Positions 32,796 to 41,742 are shown, counted from the stretch's first letter. The stretch: DNA of 53,020 bases from JBAQMG01 sp049302575 (GCA_049302575.1 JBAQMG010000128.1:1-53020); one strand, 5' to 3'. Notes: a model not told the origin generated them from the sequence alone. Numbers and translations are program-made.

Positions 32796-32824
32796 AGGTA
32801 CGAAAACGGACCTGATTTTTTTTT
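32796..32824 (+). terminator. Intrinsic terminator after recN
   Basis: AGGTACG, loop AAAA, CGGACCT (one mismatch) followed, after GA, by nine T residues. Confidence 0.7.
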
Positions 32825-32956
32825 ATTCCAAATAAACAAAGCTACGGAAATCATGGGATCGATTTTACAGGATGAAACGTGAGTAATTTGGACAATTTAA
32901 AGTTAGAATTCGATTAAAAGCCAAAATCCGCTTTAAATAGAGGAGAAGGAAGAAAT

Positions 32957-34252
32957 ATGGGGAGAAAAAAAGCGGAGGGTGATAAAGGAATGAAGCTAAG
33001 GAGAAATTTTCTTGTTATCAGTCTCCTACTTTGTACTGTCCTTGGTGTAAATCCATTTATCCGACAGCTTATTAATCTTCCCGAGTATTCAGAAAAAACC
33101 CAATTAACATTTATCAAGCCAAGTGGTATATTAGCAAAAATAGTTTCGGTAAACTTGACACCCAAAGCTAATTCGGAAATGTCACAGCCTGTAGTAACAG
33201 ACAATTACTCTAAGGATTTCCAAGTTTCTTACAAGTTGTTTGGGATTTTTCCATTTAAAAGTAGCCAAATTGAAGTTATGCCTTCCATGAAATTATTGCC
33301 GGGCGGACAATCAATTGGAGTTACTTTACAAGCTAAAGGTGTGATGATTGTCGGGCAAGCACCTGTTATGACAAAAGCTGGAACTAAAATTTTTCCTGCG
33401 AAAGATGCTGGAATTGAAACGGGGGATACAATTTTTAAGATCAATGGACAAGAAGTTCATACAGATCAAGATGTTGCTGATGTTATAAATGAGGCTGGTA
33501 AAAATCAAGAGCCAGCTATTCTTCAAATTAAGCATCAAAATCAAACTCTTGAAAAAAAAGTAAAAACAATTTACTGTGAAGAATCGAAACGTTATCGTAT
33601 TGGTTTATTTGTACGTGATGAAGCTGCCGGAGTAGGTACTTTAACTTTTATTGATTCGATTTCAAATAAATATGGCGCCTTAGGTCATGTTATCAATGAT
33701 GCTGATACAAATCAACGTATTGAAGTCTCTAATGGAAGAATAACGAGTTCCACTATTTATGGAATTGAAAAAGGAAATCGCGGCCATCCTGGTGAAAAGT
33801 TAGGAACTTTTGTTAATGGTTCTCAATTCAATGGAACTATCGATAAGAATAGTTCAGTGGGGATCTTCGGAAAATTTAATGGAAAAATTCCAACAACATT
33901 TTTTAAAGAATCAGTTAATGTAGGCTGGGAAAATGAAATTAAAGAAGGTCCGGCCAAAATATATACTGTAATTCATGGAGAACAAGTCGAAGAATTTGAG
34001 GTCAAAATTGAACGCATCATGCATAATCGCACAGATAGTAAAAACATGGTTATCCTTGTTACAGACCCCAAGTTAATTGAAAGCACAGGCGGAATAATTC
34101 AGGGTATGAGCGGAAGTCCTATAGTTCAAAATGGCAAAATAATTGGAGCTGTCACTCATGTCTTTATCAATGATTCCCGCAGAGGTTATGGAGTATTCAT
34201 CCAAAACATGCTCAAAGAGTCTGGGATATTGGAAAAGAAAGAAGCTGCTTAA
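32957..34252 (+). CDS. spoIVB: SpoIVB serine peptidase
   Basis: 431 residues. Forespore-made protease secreted into the intermembrane space, where it triggers pro-sigma-K processing. An N-terminal hydrophobic anchor (about residues 16-36) is followed by a PDZ domain (about 140-200). The catalytic triad is visible: His in GALGHV near 243, Asp in VTDPKL near 369, Ser in MSGSPI near 386. The block VTDPKLIESTGGI is typical of the family. ATG 32957 has AAGGAAG just upstream; ATG 32990 is possible. spo0A follows, the classic pair. Confidence 0.95.
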   Translation: MGRKKAEGDKGMKLRRNFLVISLLLCTVLGVNPFIRQLINLPEYSEKTQLTFIKPSGILAKIVSVNLTPKANSEMSQPVVTDNYSKDFQVSYKLFGIFPFKSSQIEVMPSMKLLPGGQSIGVTLQAKGVMIVGQAPVMTKAGTKIFPAKDAGIETGDTIFKINGQEVHTDQDVADVINEAGKNQEPAILQIKHQNQTLEKKVKTIYCEESKRYRIGLFVRDEAAGVGTLTFIDSISNKYGALGHVINDADTNQRIEVSNGRITSSTIYGIEKGNRGHPGEKLGTFVNGSQFNGTIDKNSSVGIFGKFNGKIPTTFFKESVNVGWENEIKEGPAKIYTVIHGEQVEEFEVKIERIMHNRTDSKNMVILVTDPKLIESTGGIIQGMSGSPIVQNGKIIGAVTHVFINDSRRGYGVFIQNMLKESGILEKKEAA

Positions 34253-34264
34253 GAAGAAATTCGA

Positions 34265-34296
34265 GGGAAAGATAATGAGAGTCTTTCCCTTTTTTG
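34265..34296 (+). terminator. Intrinsic terminator between spoIVB and spo0A
   Basis: GGGAAAGA and TCTTTCCC with a 9-nt loop, followed by a T-run. It isolates spo0A from spoIVB transcription. Confidence 0.8.
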
Positions 34297-34321
34297 TTAT
34301 TGAAAATATTCTCTACAACAA

Positions 34322-34349
34322 GAAGGAAATAATAGAACAATTGTCGAAT
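34322..34349 (+). promoter_or_regulatory. Sigma-H-type promoter of spo0A with overlapping 0A box
   Basis: GAAGGAAAT fits the sigma-H -35 (RnAGGAwWW) and GTCGAAT fits the -10 (RnnGAAT), with a 12-nt spacer. The exact 0A box TGTCGAA covers 34342-34348, overlapping the -10. This reproduces the sigma-H Ps promoter of B. subtilis spo0A and suggests Spo0A autoregulation. Leader of about 30 nt. Confidence 0.68.
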
Positions 34350-34387
34350 CAATACTGGTATTGCAAATAGGGAGGCAAAGATCCAAG

Positions 34388-35200
34388 ATGCAGACACCTA
34401 TCAGAGTGTTATTGGTTGATGATAATCATGAATTTATTGAAGTTTTGAAAGAATATATCCAGAGCCAAGATGATATGAGCATTGTTGGGGTGGCTTACCA
34501 TGGTAATGAAGCGTTAGAGCTGATCTATCGCGAAGCACCTGATGTTGTAGTACTCGACATAATCATGCCTCACCTTGATGGTTTAGGAGTATTAGAGAAG
34601 CTTCAAAATGAAGTAAAAAAACCACGTGTTATTATTTTATCAGCCTTTGGTCAAGAGTCGATGACTCAGAGGGCCGTAAATTTAGGAGCGGATTATTATA
34701 TCTTAAAACCCTTTGATCTCGAGACGTTAGCGAAACGAATTCGCCAATTATATAGTGAAGATGGGTTTATGGGTAGCAACGTCACGACGGCTGGGGGAGG
34801 ATTTTCTAACAATATTTCAAATTCAGTAATTAATTATGTCCAACCCACTGTTTCTATAAAATCATTGGAAGTGGAAGTAACTCGAATGATTCACCAAATG
34901 GGTGTTCCAGCTCATGTTAAAGGTTATCAATATTTACGCGATGCCATAGTTAATGTCATCAAAGACATTTCACTCTTGGGAGGAGTAACCAAAGAACTTT
35001 ATCCCATGATTGCCATTAAATATGAAACTACACCTAGCCGCGTTGAACGAGCCATTCGGCATGCCATTGAATTGGCGTGGGATCGTGGAAACATTGACTT
35101 TATGAATAAGTTTTTTGGCTATACGATTAATGTCGAACGTGGCAAACCTACAAATTCGGAATTCATTGCGATGGTCGCCGATAAACTGAGGATGGGGTAG
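34388..35200 (+). CDS. spo0A: Sporulation master regulator Spo0A
   Basis: 270 residues. The receiver domain has the acidic pair in VLLVDDNHEF, phosphoacceptor Asp near residue 57 (VVLDIIMP), switch Ser in ILSAFG and Lys in ILKPFD. The C-terminal Spo0A DNA-binding domain has the recognition region YETTPSRVERAIRHAIELAW. It binds 0A boxes and launches sporulation. ATG 34388 is the family start; GGGAGG lies 13 nt upstream. A sigma-H-type promoter and 0A box sit directly before the gene. Confidence 0.98.
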   Translation: MQTPIRVLLVDDNHEFIEVLKEYIQSQDDMSIVGVAYHGNEALELIYREAPDVVVLDIIMPHLDGLGVLEKLQNEVKKPRVIILSAFGQESMTQRAVNLGADYYILKPFDLETLAKRIRQLYSEDGFMGSNVTTAGGGFSNNISNSVINYVQPTVSIKSLEVEVTRMIHQMGVPAHVKGYQYLRDAIVNVIKDISLLGGVTKELYPMIAIKYETTPSRVERAIRHAIELAWDRGNIDFMNKFFGYTINVERGKPTNSEFIAMVADKLRMG

Positions 35201-35251
35201 AGTAAAACCTATAGACTGTAGCTATTTGAAGTGAGTAATCATTTGTTCTAA

Positions 35252-35296
35252 AAGCACCTTTTTGAACCTATTTTGGGGAAGATGGAGGTGCTTTTT
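35252..35296 (+). terminator. Intrinsic terminator after spo0A
   Basis: AAGCACCT and AGGTGCTT pair across a 26-nt loop, followed by TTTTTG. The long loop makes it weaker, but its position between convergent genes fits. Confidence 0.6.
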
Positions 35297-35318
35297 GTTG
35301 TTACTTGTGGGAATTAAT

Positions 35319-35714
35319 TTATTCATTTATACCATGAATAGTAGTATAAACTTTGTAAGCAATTATCACTACAAAAATCATACAAATAATAATAAAGATA
35401 ATTAAAAATAGCCATTTAAATACCGTTAAAATTTGAGCCCAGAAAGAAATATCTTCAAATGTTGTCGTTGAGTATTCCTCAGCCTGTTCTCGCTCGGCAC
35501 TTTCACTTGCTCTGCGGATTTCATCGTACTGTTTGCGTTTTAACTGATCACTTAAGATACTATAAGCTTCGGTAATTTCAACAAATCTTTTGTGGGCATC
35601 ATTTTGAGAACATATATCTGGATGCCAAATTTTCATGAGTGTTCGGTAAGCTATCTTTATTTCATTAATCGAAACATCTTCATGAATTCCAAGGATTAAG
35701 TAGTAATCTTTCAC
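35319..35714 (-). CDS. J-domain protein with C-terminal membrane anchor
   Basis: 131 residues. Residues 1-~65 form a DnaJ J-domain (DYYLILGI, then the HPD tripeptide in IWHPDICS) that would stimulate an Hsp70 ATPase. A charged linker follows and one transmembrane helix at about residues 100-122. The Gly/Phe and zinc-binding regions of classical DnaJ are absent, so this is a type III J-protein tethered to the membrane; its client is unknown. A good GGGGGTGA site precedes the ATG. It is convergent with spo0A and not obviously linked to it. Confidence 0.85.
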   Translation of the reverse strand: MKDYYLILGIHEDVSINEIKIAYRTLMKIWHPDICSQNDAHKRFVEITEAYSILSDQLKRKQYDEIRRASESAEREQAEEYSTTTFEDISFWAQILTVFKWLFLIIFIIICMIFVVIIAYKVYTTIHGINE

Positions 35715-36048
35715 TGAGTCACCCCCAAGGTTAACGCTAAGCTGAAAAAAGTTAATTCTTCCGACGTCATAGTGATTTAAAATTAAGTATCCTTAACTTA
35801 TATTATTTCTATAAAAATAATAAAGATCCTGCCTGTTGAGGATTTTTATCTAACAGTTTTAGAATTACCGGATAATCAATGCGTTATTAGTGCGAATTAC
35901 GCCAAAGAATTAAATTGTGGTATTGCAAATTCTGTGAAAAAGTAAAAGCATTAGAATTTAAATAATAAAAAAGAGACGACAAACCTCTAAATAAGAAGTT
36001 CAAGTCTCTTTTATTGGCATCATTGGGTGAAGCTAGTTCGCCTGACTT
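35715..36048. other. Intergenic region with a terminator, otherwise featureless
   Basis: AT-rich, with no frame carrying a ribosome site. Apart from the hairpin at 35967-36013 I see no repeats or RNA structure of note. It should hold the promoter of the J-domain gene on the minus strand, but no clear -35/-10 pair stands out. Confidence 0.5.
35967..36013 (-). terminator. Terminator of the small membrane-protein gene
   Basis: AAAAAAGAGAC pairs with GTCTCTTTTA across a 26-nt loop. On the minus strand it ends in a T-run, placing it directly after the 63-residue gene. Confidence 0.55.
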
Positions 36049-36240
36049 TTAAAGAACAGGCATCAGTATCAATAAGTACAATGCCCAACCAACTACAGCG
36101 AACAATAAACTAAATTTGCGTCTATAAGGACCTATTTTGCCACCTATATCTATCCAAAAGATGAATGTTGCAGTGATGATTAGTGTAATGCTCATGACTA
36201 ATAAAAAACCTAATAGAATAACTAAGGCATTGCCAGTCAT
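36049..36240 (-). CDS. Small two-helix membrane protein
   Basis: 63 residues with two transmembrane helices (about 5-30 and 42-62) joined by the basic loop GGKIGPYRRKF. I do not recognise the family. It is probably a real gene because GGAGGGG lies 7 nt before the ATG and a terminator follows. It is divergent from the histidine kinase gene 200 nt away. Confidence 0.6.
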   Translation of the reverse strand: MTGNALVILLGFLLVMSITLIITATFIFWIDIGGKIGPYRRKFSLLFAVVGWALYLLILMPVL

Positions 36241-36440
36241 TATTTACCCCTCCAGTCAAATCTTTTTTTCAGTATAGATCTACTATTTCTAATAGTCAAT
36301 ATAATATTCAGAAAATTCAATAAATAATTTTTCACAAAGTTTTAATTACAATTATTTAAATATGCTAACTATATAATTTTCCAATCAAATATGGTATATT
36401 CTGAATTATTAAAATATAATCTGAAAAGGATCTATTTTAT

Positions 36441-37880
36441 ATGCAAATTCAGCAATTAAGTCTTATGTCTCTGTATTTCGTTTATGGACTTTCCTTTTAC
36501 AGCATGGGAATCGCCATAGCTTTTCAGTACCGAAGCTATAGCAACTTTCGTTTAGCTAGTAGCCTACAACTATTAGCAGTTTTTGGAGTGCTCCATGGTC
36601 TAGCTGCTTGGGGAAGCGTTTTCATCCCTATAATGGCATCGAATTTTGATATTTCTTTGACTTGGGATGCAGTCATTCTACAACGTTATTTACAAGCTAT
36701 CTCCTTATTTTTTCTGTTTCTTTTTGGAATTAAATTAATTTTTGATACCAAAATCAAGAGTTACTGGTTGTTCATCTTGCCAATCATAGCTTTGGGCAGT
36801 TGCTTGATTCAATTAACTTTCTTTATTCCTTTGCTTGGCACAACTGAATTACCACATTGGCTCCTAATTAGTGAAAGTTGGATCCGCCTTTTACTTGCTT
36901 TACCCGCTGGAGCTTTTACTGCATATGGCCTAGCTTTGCAGATTGAAGAAGCAAAAATGATTAAGGATAAAATAGTGATGCGTAACTTGTGGTTAGCAAC
37001 GGCATCATTTGGACTCTTTGCCTTGTTTAGCGGAACAAGTTTATCCCAGGAAAATGCTTGGTTAATCAGAGTGATTAATATACAAACTTTTCACCAGTAC
37101 ATTGGTCTGCCGATTGAAGTTTTCCGTACGATTTCAGCTTTACTGGCTACTGTATCAATTACTCGTACCTTGACAATATTCGATTTGGAAACTCAGAGGC
37201 AAATTAATGAGAACAGTCGCTGGGAAGCAGTTTATTGGGAAAGAGAACGTTTTGCGCGCGACCTACATGATGATGTAATTCAATCCATCTATGGGGTTGG
37301 AATTGAGTTACAAACTACAGTCTCTTTGATTACCCGTGATCAGGAAAGTGCTGTAAATAGAGTTAAATCAATTGTGAAGCGACTAAACGAGGTGATCAAA
37401 GGTCTGCGCTTGTATATACAAGGTTTAGAGATGCCAGACAATGAGCAAGGATTACAAGCGTTGTTGGTCGAGACAATTGACCAAGTTAGGGAACAGACAG
37501 GCCTGGAAATAGAATTAAATTTTGAATTAGATTGGAATGCTCTTAAACTGCAGGTTGATGGGGTAGGTGGCAGGGAGAGGCAGCTTAGACAAATCGTACG
37601 GGAAGCATTGACTAATGTGGTTCAGCATGCGGGTGCCTCTAAGGCGGATGTGGATATTAAGTTAGATGGGAACAGCATAATGCTTGTGGTTAAAGATGAT
37701 GGTCGGGGGATAGGTGACAATATTGAATTTCGAGACGAACAAGCCCGCAAACACATGGGAATACAAAACATGCGGGCAAGAGCTAGGTTGTTAGGCGGTA
37801 CCATGGAGTTGTTTTCGCAAAAGGGAAAAGGGACTAAACTGGAAATCAAAATCCCAATAGTCTATGAAATAAATTCCTAA
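36441..37880 (+). CDS. Membrane sensor histidine kinase, NarX/HisKA_3 type
   Basis: 479 residues. About seven transmembrane helices fill residues 8-245 with no large extracellular domain, suggesting that signal is sensed in or near the membrane. The HisKA_3 dimerisation domain has the phosphoacceptor His near 276 (FARDLHDDVIQSIYG). ATPase N-box EALTNVVQHAG near 388, G-box DDGRGIGDN near 419 and GIQNMRARARLLGG near 440 are all present. It pairs with the NarL-type regulator 76 nt downstream. The multiheme cytochrome operon directly after it is the likely target. Confidence 0.9.
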   Translation: MQIQQLSLMSLYFVYGLSFYSMGIAIAFQYRSYSNFRLASSLQLLAVFGVLHGLAAWGSVFIPIMASNFDISLTWDAVILQRYLQAISLFFLFLFGIKLIFDTKIKSYWLFILPIIALGSCLIQLTFFIPLLGTTELPHWLLISESWIRLLLALPAGAFTAYGLALQIEEAKMIKDKIVMRNLWLATASFGLFALFSGTSLSQENAWLIRVINIQTFHQYIGLPIEVFRTISALLATVSITRTLTIFDLETQRQINENSRWEAVYWERERFARDLHDDVIQSIYGVGIELQTTVSLITRDQESAVNRVKSIVKRLNEVIKGLRLYIQGLEMPDNEQGLQALLVETIDQVREQTGLEIELNFELDWNALKLQVDGVGGRERQLRQIVREALTNVVQHAGASKADVDIKLDGNSIMLVVKDDGRGIGDNIEFRDEQARKHMGIQNMRARARLLGGTMELFSQKGKGTKLEIKIPIVYEINS

Positions 37881-37956
37881 CTATTTTCGCTGTGGGATGA
37901 AGTCGTTTCAGATATATCGAGTATTCTTTTAAGCGAGGAGAAAGAGGGCGAAAAGT

Positions 37957-38610
37957 ATGGAGAAAATAAAGGTATTGGTAGCTGATGATCATGAAATAGT
38001 TAGGTTAGGTCTAATATCTCTTTTGGAACAATATTCTGATTTAGAAGCTGTGGGCGGAGGAGCCATTTGTTCAACTGAGGTTTTGTCAAAAACGGAGCAA
38101 TATAGTCCTGATGTAATAATTATGGATGTTCGACTAAAAGGGAGCAGTGGGATTGATGCTTGCCGTGAAGTTTGTTCCCGTTTTCCCCAAGTTAAAGTGA
38201 TCATGCTTACATCGTATGGTGATGAGGAGATCATCATGGAGTCTATATTTGCAGGCGCAAAAGGTTTTATCCTAAAAGAGGTTGGCAATGATGAGTTAAT
38301 ACGTGCAGTAAAAACTGTCTACAAAGGGGAGTCCCTCTTGGATCCGGTTATTACCAATAAATTATTGGCCCTGATGAGGAGCAATATGAAAAACTCAGAC
38401 GATGCTTTTGAAAACCTAACCGATCAGGAGAAGAAAATACTTATTTGTATCGTAGAAGGGAAAACGAACCGCGAGATTGCGGAAAAAATATTTCTAAGTG
38501 AGAAGACTGTACGTAATTATGTGAGCAGTATTTTGGGAAAACTACATTTGTCCAATCGAACAGAGGCGGCCGCTTTTGCCTCTAAGAAAAATATAATCTT
38601 TGAGGTGTAA
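37957..38610 (+). CDS. NarL/FixJ-type response regulator
   Basis: 217 residues. The receiver domain has VLVADDHEIVRLG at the start, phosphoacceptor Asp near residue 57 (IIMDVRLKGSSG), and Lys in FILKEV. The C-terminal LuxR-type helix-turn-helix has LTDQEKKILICIVEGKTNREI and VRNYVSSILGKL. Forms a pair with the upstream kinase. The SD GAGGAGAAAGAGGG is strong. Followed by an intrinsic terminator, so the cytochrome genes have their own promoter. Confidence 0.92.
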   Translation: MEKIKVLVADDHEIVRLGLISLLEQYSDLEAVGGGAICSTEVLSKTEQYSPDVIIMDVRLKGSSGIDACREVCSRFPQVKVIMLTSYGDEEIIMESIFAGAKGFILKEVGNDELIRAVKTVYKGESLLDPVITNKLLALMRSNMKNSDDAFENLTDQEKKILICIVEGKTNREIAEKIFLSEKTVRNYVSSILGKLHLSNRTEAAAFASKKNIIFEV

Positions 38611-38662
38611 ATCACTGGGCTAATTAATATTCATGGACCTCATAGTTTAAACCGTAGCCTTT

Positions 38663-38696
38663 AAACGCCAAGGACATAATTGTCTAGGCGTTTTTT
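38663..38696 (+). terminator. Intrinsic terminator after the two-component genes
   Basis: AAACGCC and GGCGTTT enclose an inner stem GGACA/TGTC(T), followed by six T residues. Confidence 0.8.
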
Positions 38697-38902
38697 AGGG
38701 TTATATGTCCCTGTCATCATAATTAGTTTTAGGGAATCTTGACACCTGCCTGTAATCCGTCGTTTTTAGTATAATTTAATTGTTGTAGTGCACATGAACT
38801 TGTAGCTATAGTTCTAAGAAAAAAAGTCAGAATAGTTTGAAATTATGGATATTCTATGATTTGTCATGGTAACTACTCACAGAACAAAAAGGGGTTGGAA
38901 GT
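38697..38902 (+). promoter_or_regulatory. Control region of the cytochrome operon
   Basis: It contains TTGACA (38739-38744) and TATAAT (38770-38775) but 25 nt apart, too far for one normal promoter. The TATAAT without a properly spaced -35 is what an activator-dependent promoter can look like; activation by the adjacent regulator is inference. Confidence 0.35.
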
Positions 38903-39403
38903 GTGCAAGAAGAAATTGATCAAATAACAGAACAAAAATCTCGTTTTTCAGCCAGTTTCAGAGCATCTGTTTTGATAATTTTAATAGTCATAAGTTTCAT
39001 TGTCGCTAAACAGTTTGCTAAACCCAAATCCTTCGGCGAATTCGGTTTTTATCGGGGTGATAATGTCGCTGAATGGATCGCGATGGATCAAAACTATGCG
39101 CCCCCGGGAAATAAGACTTGCAGCAAATGTCATGACAAGATAGTTCAATTAATATCTCAAGGCGAGCATAGTAAATTAGATTGCCAATCCTGTCATGGTT
39201 CGTTAATGGCACATGTACTTAAACCCAATGTACCGCTCCCCAAGGTACTTGGAAACGCAGAGCTGTGTGGAACTTGCCATAGGGAAATAGTTGGCAGAAC
39301 TAAGGAGCAGATTGCTACAGTTAAGGTGGGTGAACATAGCGGAGGTCTTGATTGCGTCAGATGTCATGATTCACATCAGCCGTTACCGGTGAAAGGAGGA
39401 TGA
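38903..39403 (+). CDS. Membrane-anchored tetraheme cytochrome c
   Basis: 166 residues. One N-terminal transmembrane helix (about 20-42), then four CxxCH heme sites: CSKCH near 72, CQSCH near 95, CGTCH near 123 and CVRCH near 151. The hemes face the outside of the cell. It overlaps the FeS subunit gene by 4 nt, so it should be part of the same complex, probably passing electrons between the NrfD/FeS pair and other cytochromes. GTG start after AAGGGG. No close named family recognised; similar in size to NrfB/NrfH-like carriers. Confidence 0.85.
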   Translation: MQEEIDQITEQKSRFSASFRASVLIILIVISFIVAKQFAKPKSFGEFGFYRGDNVAEWIAMDQNYAPPGNKTCSKCHDKIVQLISQGEHSKLDCQSCHGSLMAHVLKPNVPLPKVLGNAELCGTCHREIVGRTKEQIATVKVGEHSGGLDCVRCHDSHQPLPVKGG

Positions 39404-40182
39404 ACAAATTGAAGCTAAAATTTACTCGCCGGGATTTCGTAATCTCTACTGCAAAGGTTATGGCAGTTGGGCTTCTGTCTCCAGCAGGCGCTTTAGCTGC
39501 GACAAAACTTGCTTCCGCCGAGGATTCTTCGCAGCTTAATCCTACCCTTAAACAATGGGCAGGAAAAGAGTGGACTTTTGTGGTAGATACCGCAAAATGC
39601 ATTGGCTGTGCCAGTTGTGTTAAGGCCTGTAAAAAGGAAAATAGCGTTCCAATGGACAAAGAGGTCTACAGAACCTGGGTCGAACGCTATCTTGTAGATA
39701 AGGACGGAGAGGTAAGGATTGATTCACCGAGAGGGGGGGTGGATTTTCAGCAACAAGTCATCAAACCAGAAAAACAGTTTTTTGTTCCAAAGCTTTGCAA
39801 CCAGTGCCAACATGCTCCGTGTATCCAGGTATGCCCGGTTGGAGCAACCTACAGGACCGGAGACGGGGTTGTATTAGTGGATAGGAAAAGGTGTATCGGT
39901 TGCGGCTACTGTATTCAGGCTTGTCCTTACAGCGCTCGCTTTCTACACCCTGTTCTAAATGTCGCTGACAAATGTACTTGGTGCTACCATAGAATTTCCA
40001 ATGGTATGCTCCCTGCCTGCGTTCAGGTGTGCCCTATGGGAGCAAGAAAGTTTGGCAACCTGAAAGATCCTGCTAGTGAGGTTGTAACCTTAAAGAAAAA
40101 ATCGCGAATGAGGGTAGTAAAGCTAGATCTGGGTACAAAACCCAATGTATTCTACATTGATCTTGACGAGGTGGTGAAATAA
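39400..40182 (+). CDS. Tat-exported four-cluster ferredoxin-like subunit (NrfC/PsrB type)
   Basis: 260 residues. The twin-arginine signal FTRRDFVIS with a hydrophobic stretch ends near residue 38. The body has ferredoxin-like cysteine sets, beginning CIGCASCVKACKKEN, then CNQCQHAPCIQVCP, CIGCGYCIQACP and CTWCYHR with CVQVCP, enough for four [4Fe-4S] clusters. Such subunits connect an NrfD/PsrC quinone-binding membrane protein to a partner on the outer face. No molybdopterin catalytic subunit is nearby. Start overlaps the cytochrome stop; the end abuts nrfD. Confidence 0.9.
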   Translation: MNKLKLKFTRRDFVISTAKVMAVGLLSPAGALAATKLASAEDSSQLNPTLKQWAGKEWTFVVDTAKCIGCASCVKACKKENSVPMDKEVYRTWVERYLVDKDGEVRIDSPRGGVDFQQQVIKPEKQFFVPKLCNQCQHAPCIQVCPVGATYRTGDGVVLVDRKRCIGCGYCIQACPYSARFLHPVLNVADKCTWCYHRISNGMLPACVQVCPMGARKFGNLKDPASEVVTLKKKSRMRVVKLDLGTKPNVFYIDLDEVVK

Positions 40183-41397
40183 ATGTCTGGATATGTATTT
40201 CCAAATGAAATAGAAGTACACTGGAGATTATTTATTGTACTCTACCCTTATATTACTGGATTAGTTGCTGGCGCGTTTATAGTTTCTTCTCTTTATCACG
40301 TATTTGGCAGATCGGAGTTAAAACCACTAGCTAGATTTTCCTTGCTAACAGCACTTGCCTTTTTGTTCTGTGCACCTTTGCCTTTAATATCCCATCTCGG
40401 GCAACCCCTCAGAGCTCTGAATATTATGATGACGCCTCATCTCACCTCAGCTATGGCTGGCTTCGGCTTTATCTACTCTTTTTATTTGATTCTATGTTTA
40501 TTAGAAACTTGGTTTCTTTTTCGTGAGGATATAGTGAAGTTTGCTGCCACCAGTAAAGGCTTTGCTAAGCTGTTTTACACTATTCTGACCTTGGGCGCTA
40601 AAGATATTTCGCCTGAGGCTTTAGACAAAGATCATAAAATTGTTACAGTCCTAGCTACAATTGGCATTCCATCTGCTTGCTTTCTGCACGGTTATGTAGG
40701 ATTCATTTTTGGCTCCATTAAGGCTAATGTCTGGTGGAGTACACCCCTCATGCCAATAATCTTTCTCTTGTCTGCCACTGTTTCTGGTGTTGCCCTTCTG
40801 ATCGTCCTTTATCGGGCGGTAACCTGGCTTCGGAGGCAAAAGCTAGAGTTGCCTTGTCTCATGTCTCTAAACTCCTATTTGTGGATTTTCCTCCTATTAG
40901 CCACTATTCTTGAACTGCTTGAAATCTTGCAGATGGGCTATGAAGGCAAAGAAGAGTGGCCGATGATCCAAGGTTTAATAACGAATCATATCAGCCTAAG
41001 TTATTTGGTAATCCAAATGGGCTTCGGGGTTCTAATACCGTTAATACTTCTGCCTATTGGTCGTTCTAAGAGCCTTTCAGTGAAAAAAAAGCAAAGACTA
41101 ACTACTATTTCTGGTGCTCTTGTCCTCGTCGGTGTTTTAGCTATGCGCTTTAATGTGGTGATTGGAGGACAGTTAATTTCTAAGAGCATGGCTGGATATA
41201 CCGCTTATGATTGGACTCTATTTAGTCATGAGGGCATCATATCGGCTATGATTCTTATGCTTTTACCTTTAATAGTTCTGACTGTAATAGTACGGGTGTT
41301 GCCACCTTGGTTTGGGGAAGTGAAAGTGCCGAAAAAGAATGCAGAGGTTGTTCCTCCGATTAATCTGAAATTACAGCCTAAAGTAGGAGTAAAGTAA
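40183..41397 (+). CDS. nrfD: NrfD/PsrC family membrane subunit
   Basis: 404 residues and about ten transmembrane helices. The opening EVHWRLFIVLYPYITGLVAG and the later SHLGQPLRALNI are typical of NrfD-like quinone-reactive proteins, which carry no heme themselves. It would oxidise menaquinol and pass electrons to the FeS subunit, or run the other way. It starts on the base after the FeS stop codon. The C-terminal part beyond the eighth helix is longer than in short PsrC forms. Confidence 0.9.
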   Translation: MSGYVFPNEIEVHWRLFIVLYPYITGLVAGAFIVSSLYHVFGRSELKPLARFSLLTALAFLFCAPLPLISHLGQPLRALNIMMTPHLTSAMAGFGFIYSFYLILCLLETWFLFREDIVKFAATSKGFAKLFYTILTLGAKDISPEALDKDHKIVTVLATIGIPSACFLHGYVGFIFGSIKANVWWSTPLMPIIFLLSATVSGVALLIVLYRAVTWLRRQKLELPCLMSLNSYLWIFLLLATILELLEILQMGYEGKEEWPMIQGLITNHISLSYLVIQMGFGVLIPLILLPIGRSKSLSVKKKQRLTTISGALVLVGVLAMRFNVVIGGQLISKSMAGYTAYDWTLFSHEGIISAMILMLLPLIVLTVIVRVLPPWFGEVKVPKKNAEVVPPINLKLQPKVGVK

Positions 41398-41478
41398 CTT
41401 TAGGTAATATAGGTCAATTATGATAAATTGTACAAGTTCGTAAATTTAAGGCGCTATAAAAGGAGGTATCAAACTATA

Positions 41479-41676
41479 GTGAAGCTAACAAATGAATTGG
41501 TATTGATGTTAATTAATATAGGAACAACAGGTGTAGCAGGCTTTCTACTTGTTTTGTATTTGTTTTTATACAGTTTACAAATCAAAAGGATTTGGCGATG
41601 GCTAGGGGGGGTGAGCTGTGGAGTTGTTTCAGGTACTATATTTGCTTTTGTAGCGTTGTTTATCGATTGGCCCTAA
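41479..41676 (+). CDS. Small membrane protein of the cytochrome cluster
   Basis: 65 residues with two transmembrane helices. I do not recognise a family. GTG 41479 lies about 12 nt after a strong AAGGAGGT; the frame is open back to 41428, but that would remove the ribosome site. Its place between nrfD and the decaheme gene suggests a small accessory subunit of the complex. Confidence 0.55.
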   Translation: MKLTNELVLMLINIGTTGVAGFLLVLYLFLYSLQIKRIWRWLGGVSCGVVSGTIFAFVALFIDWP

Positions 41677-41702
41677 ACGGCAATTTTTAGATAGGAAAAT
41701 AA

Positions 41703-41730
41703 ACTATAGATTATAGATTATAGATTATAG
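41703..41730 (+). repeat. AT-rich heptamer repeat next to a ribosome site
   Basis: ACTATAG and three exact ATTATAG units in tandem, ending at GGAGGTGAGGAG, the ribosome site of the decaheme gene. It shares only the 7-nt period with the GC-rich arrays. Confidence 0.75.
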
Positions 41731-41742
41731 GAGGTGAGGAGT

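Noticed and set aside
34143..34370. 75-residue frame covering the spoIVB-spo0A space
   Set aside because: It overlaps the end of spoIVB, the terminator and the spo0A promoter, and has no ribosome site.
38739..38775. Consensus promoter TTGACA...TATAAT before the cytochrome operon
   Set aside because: The two hexamers are 25 nt apart, far outside the 16-18 nt range, so they cannot form one promoter.
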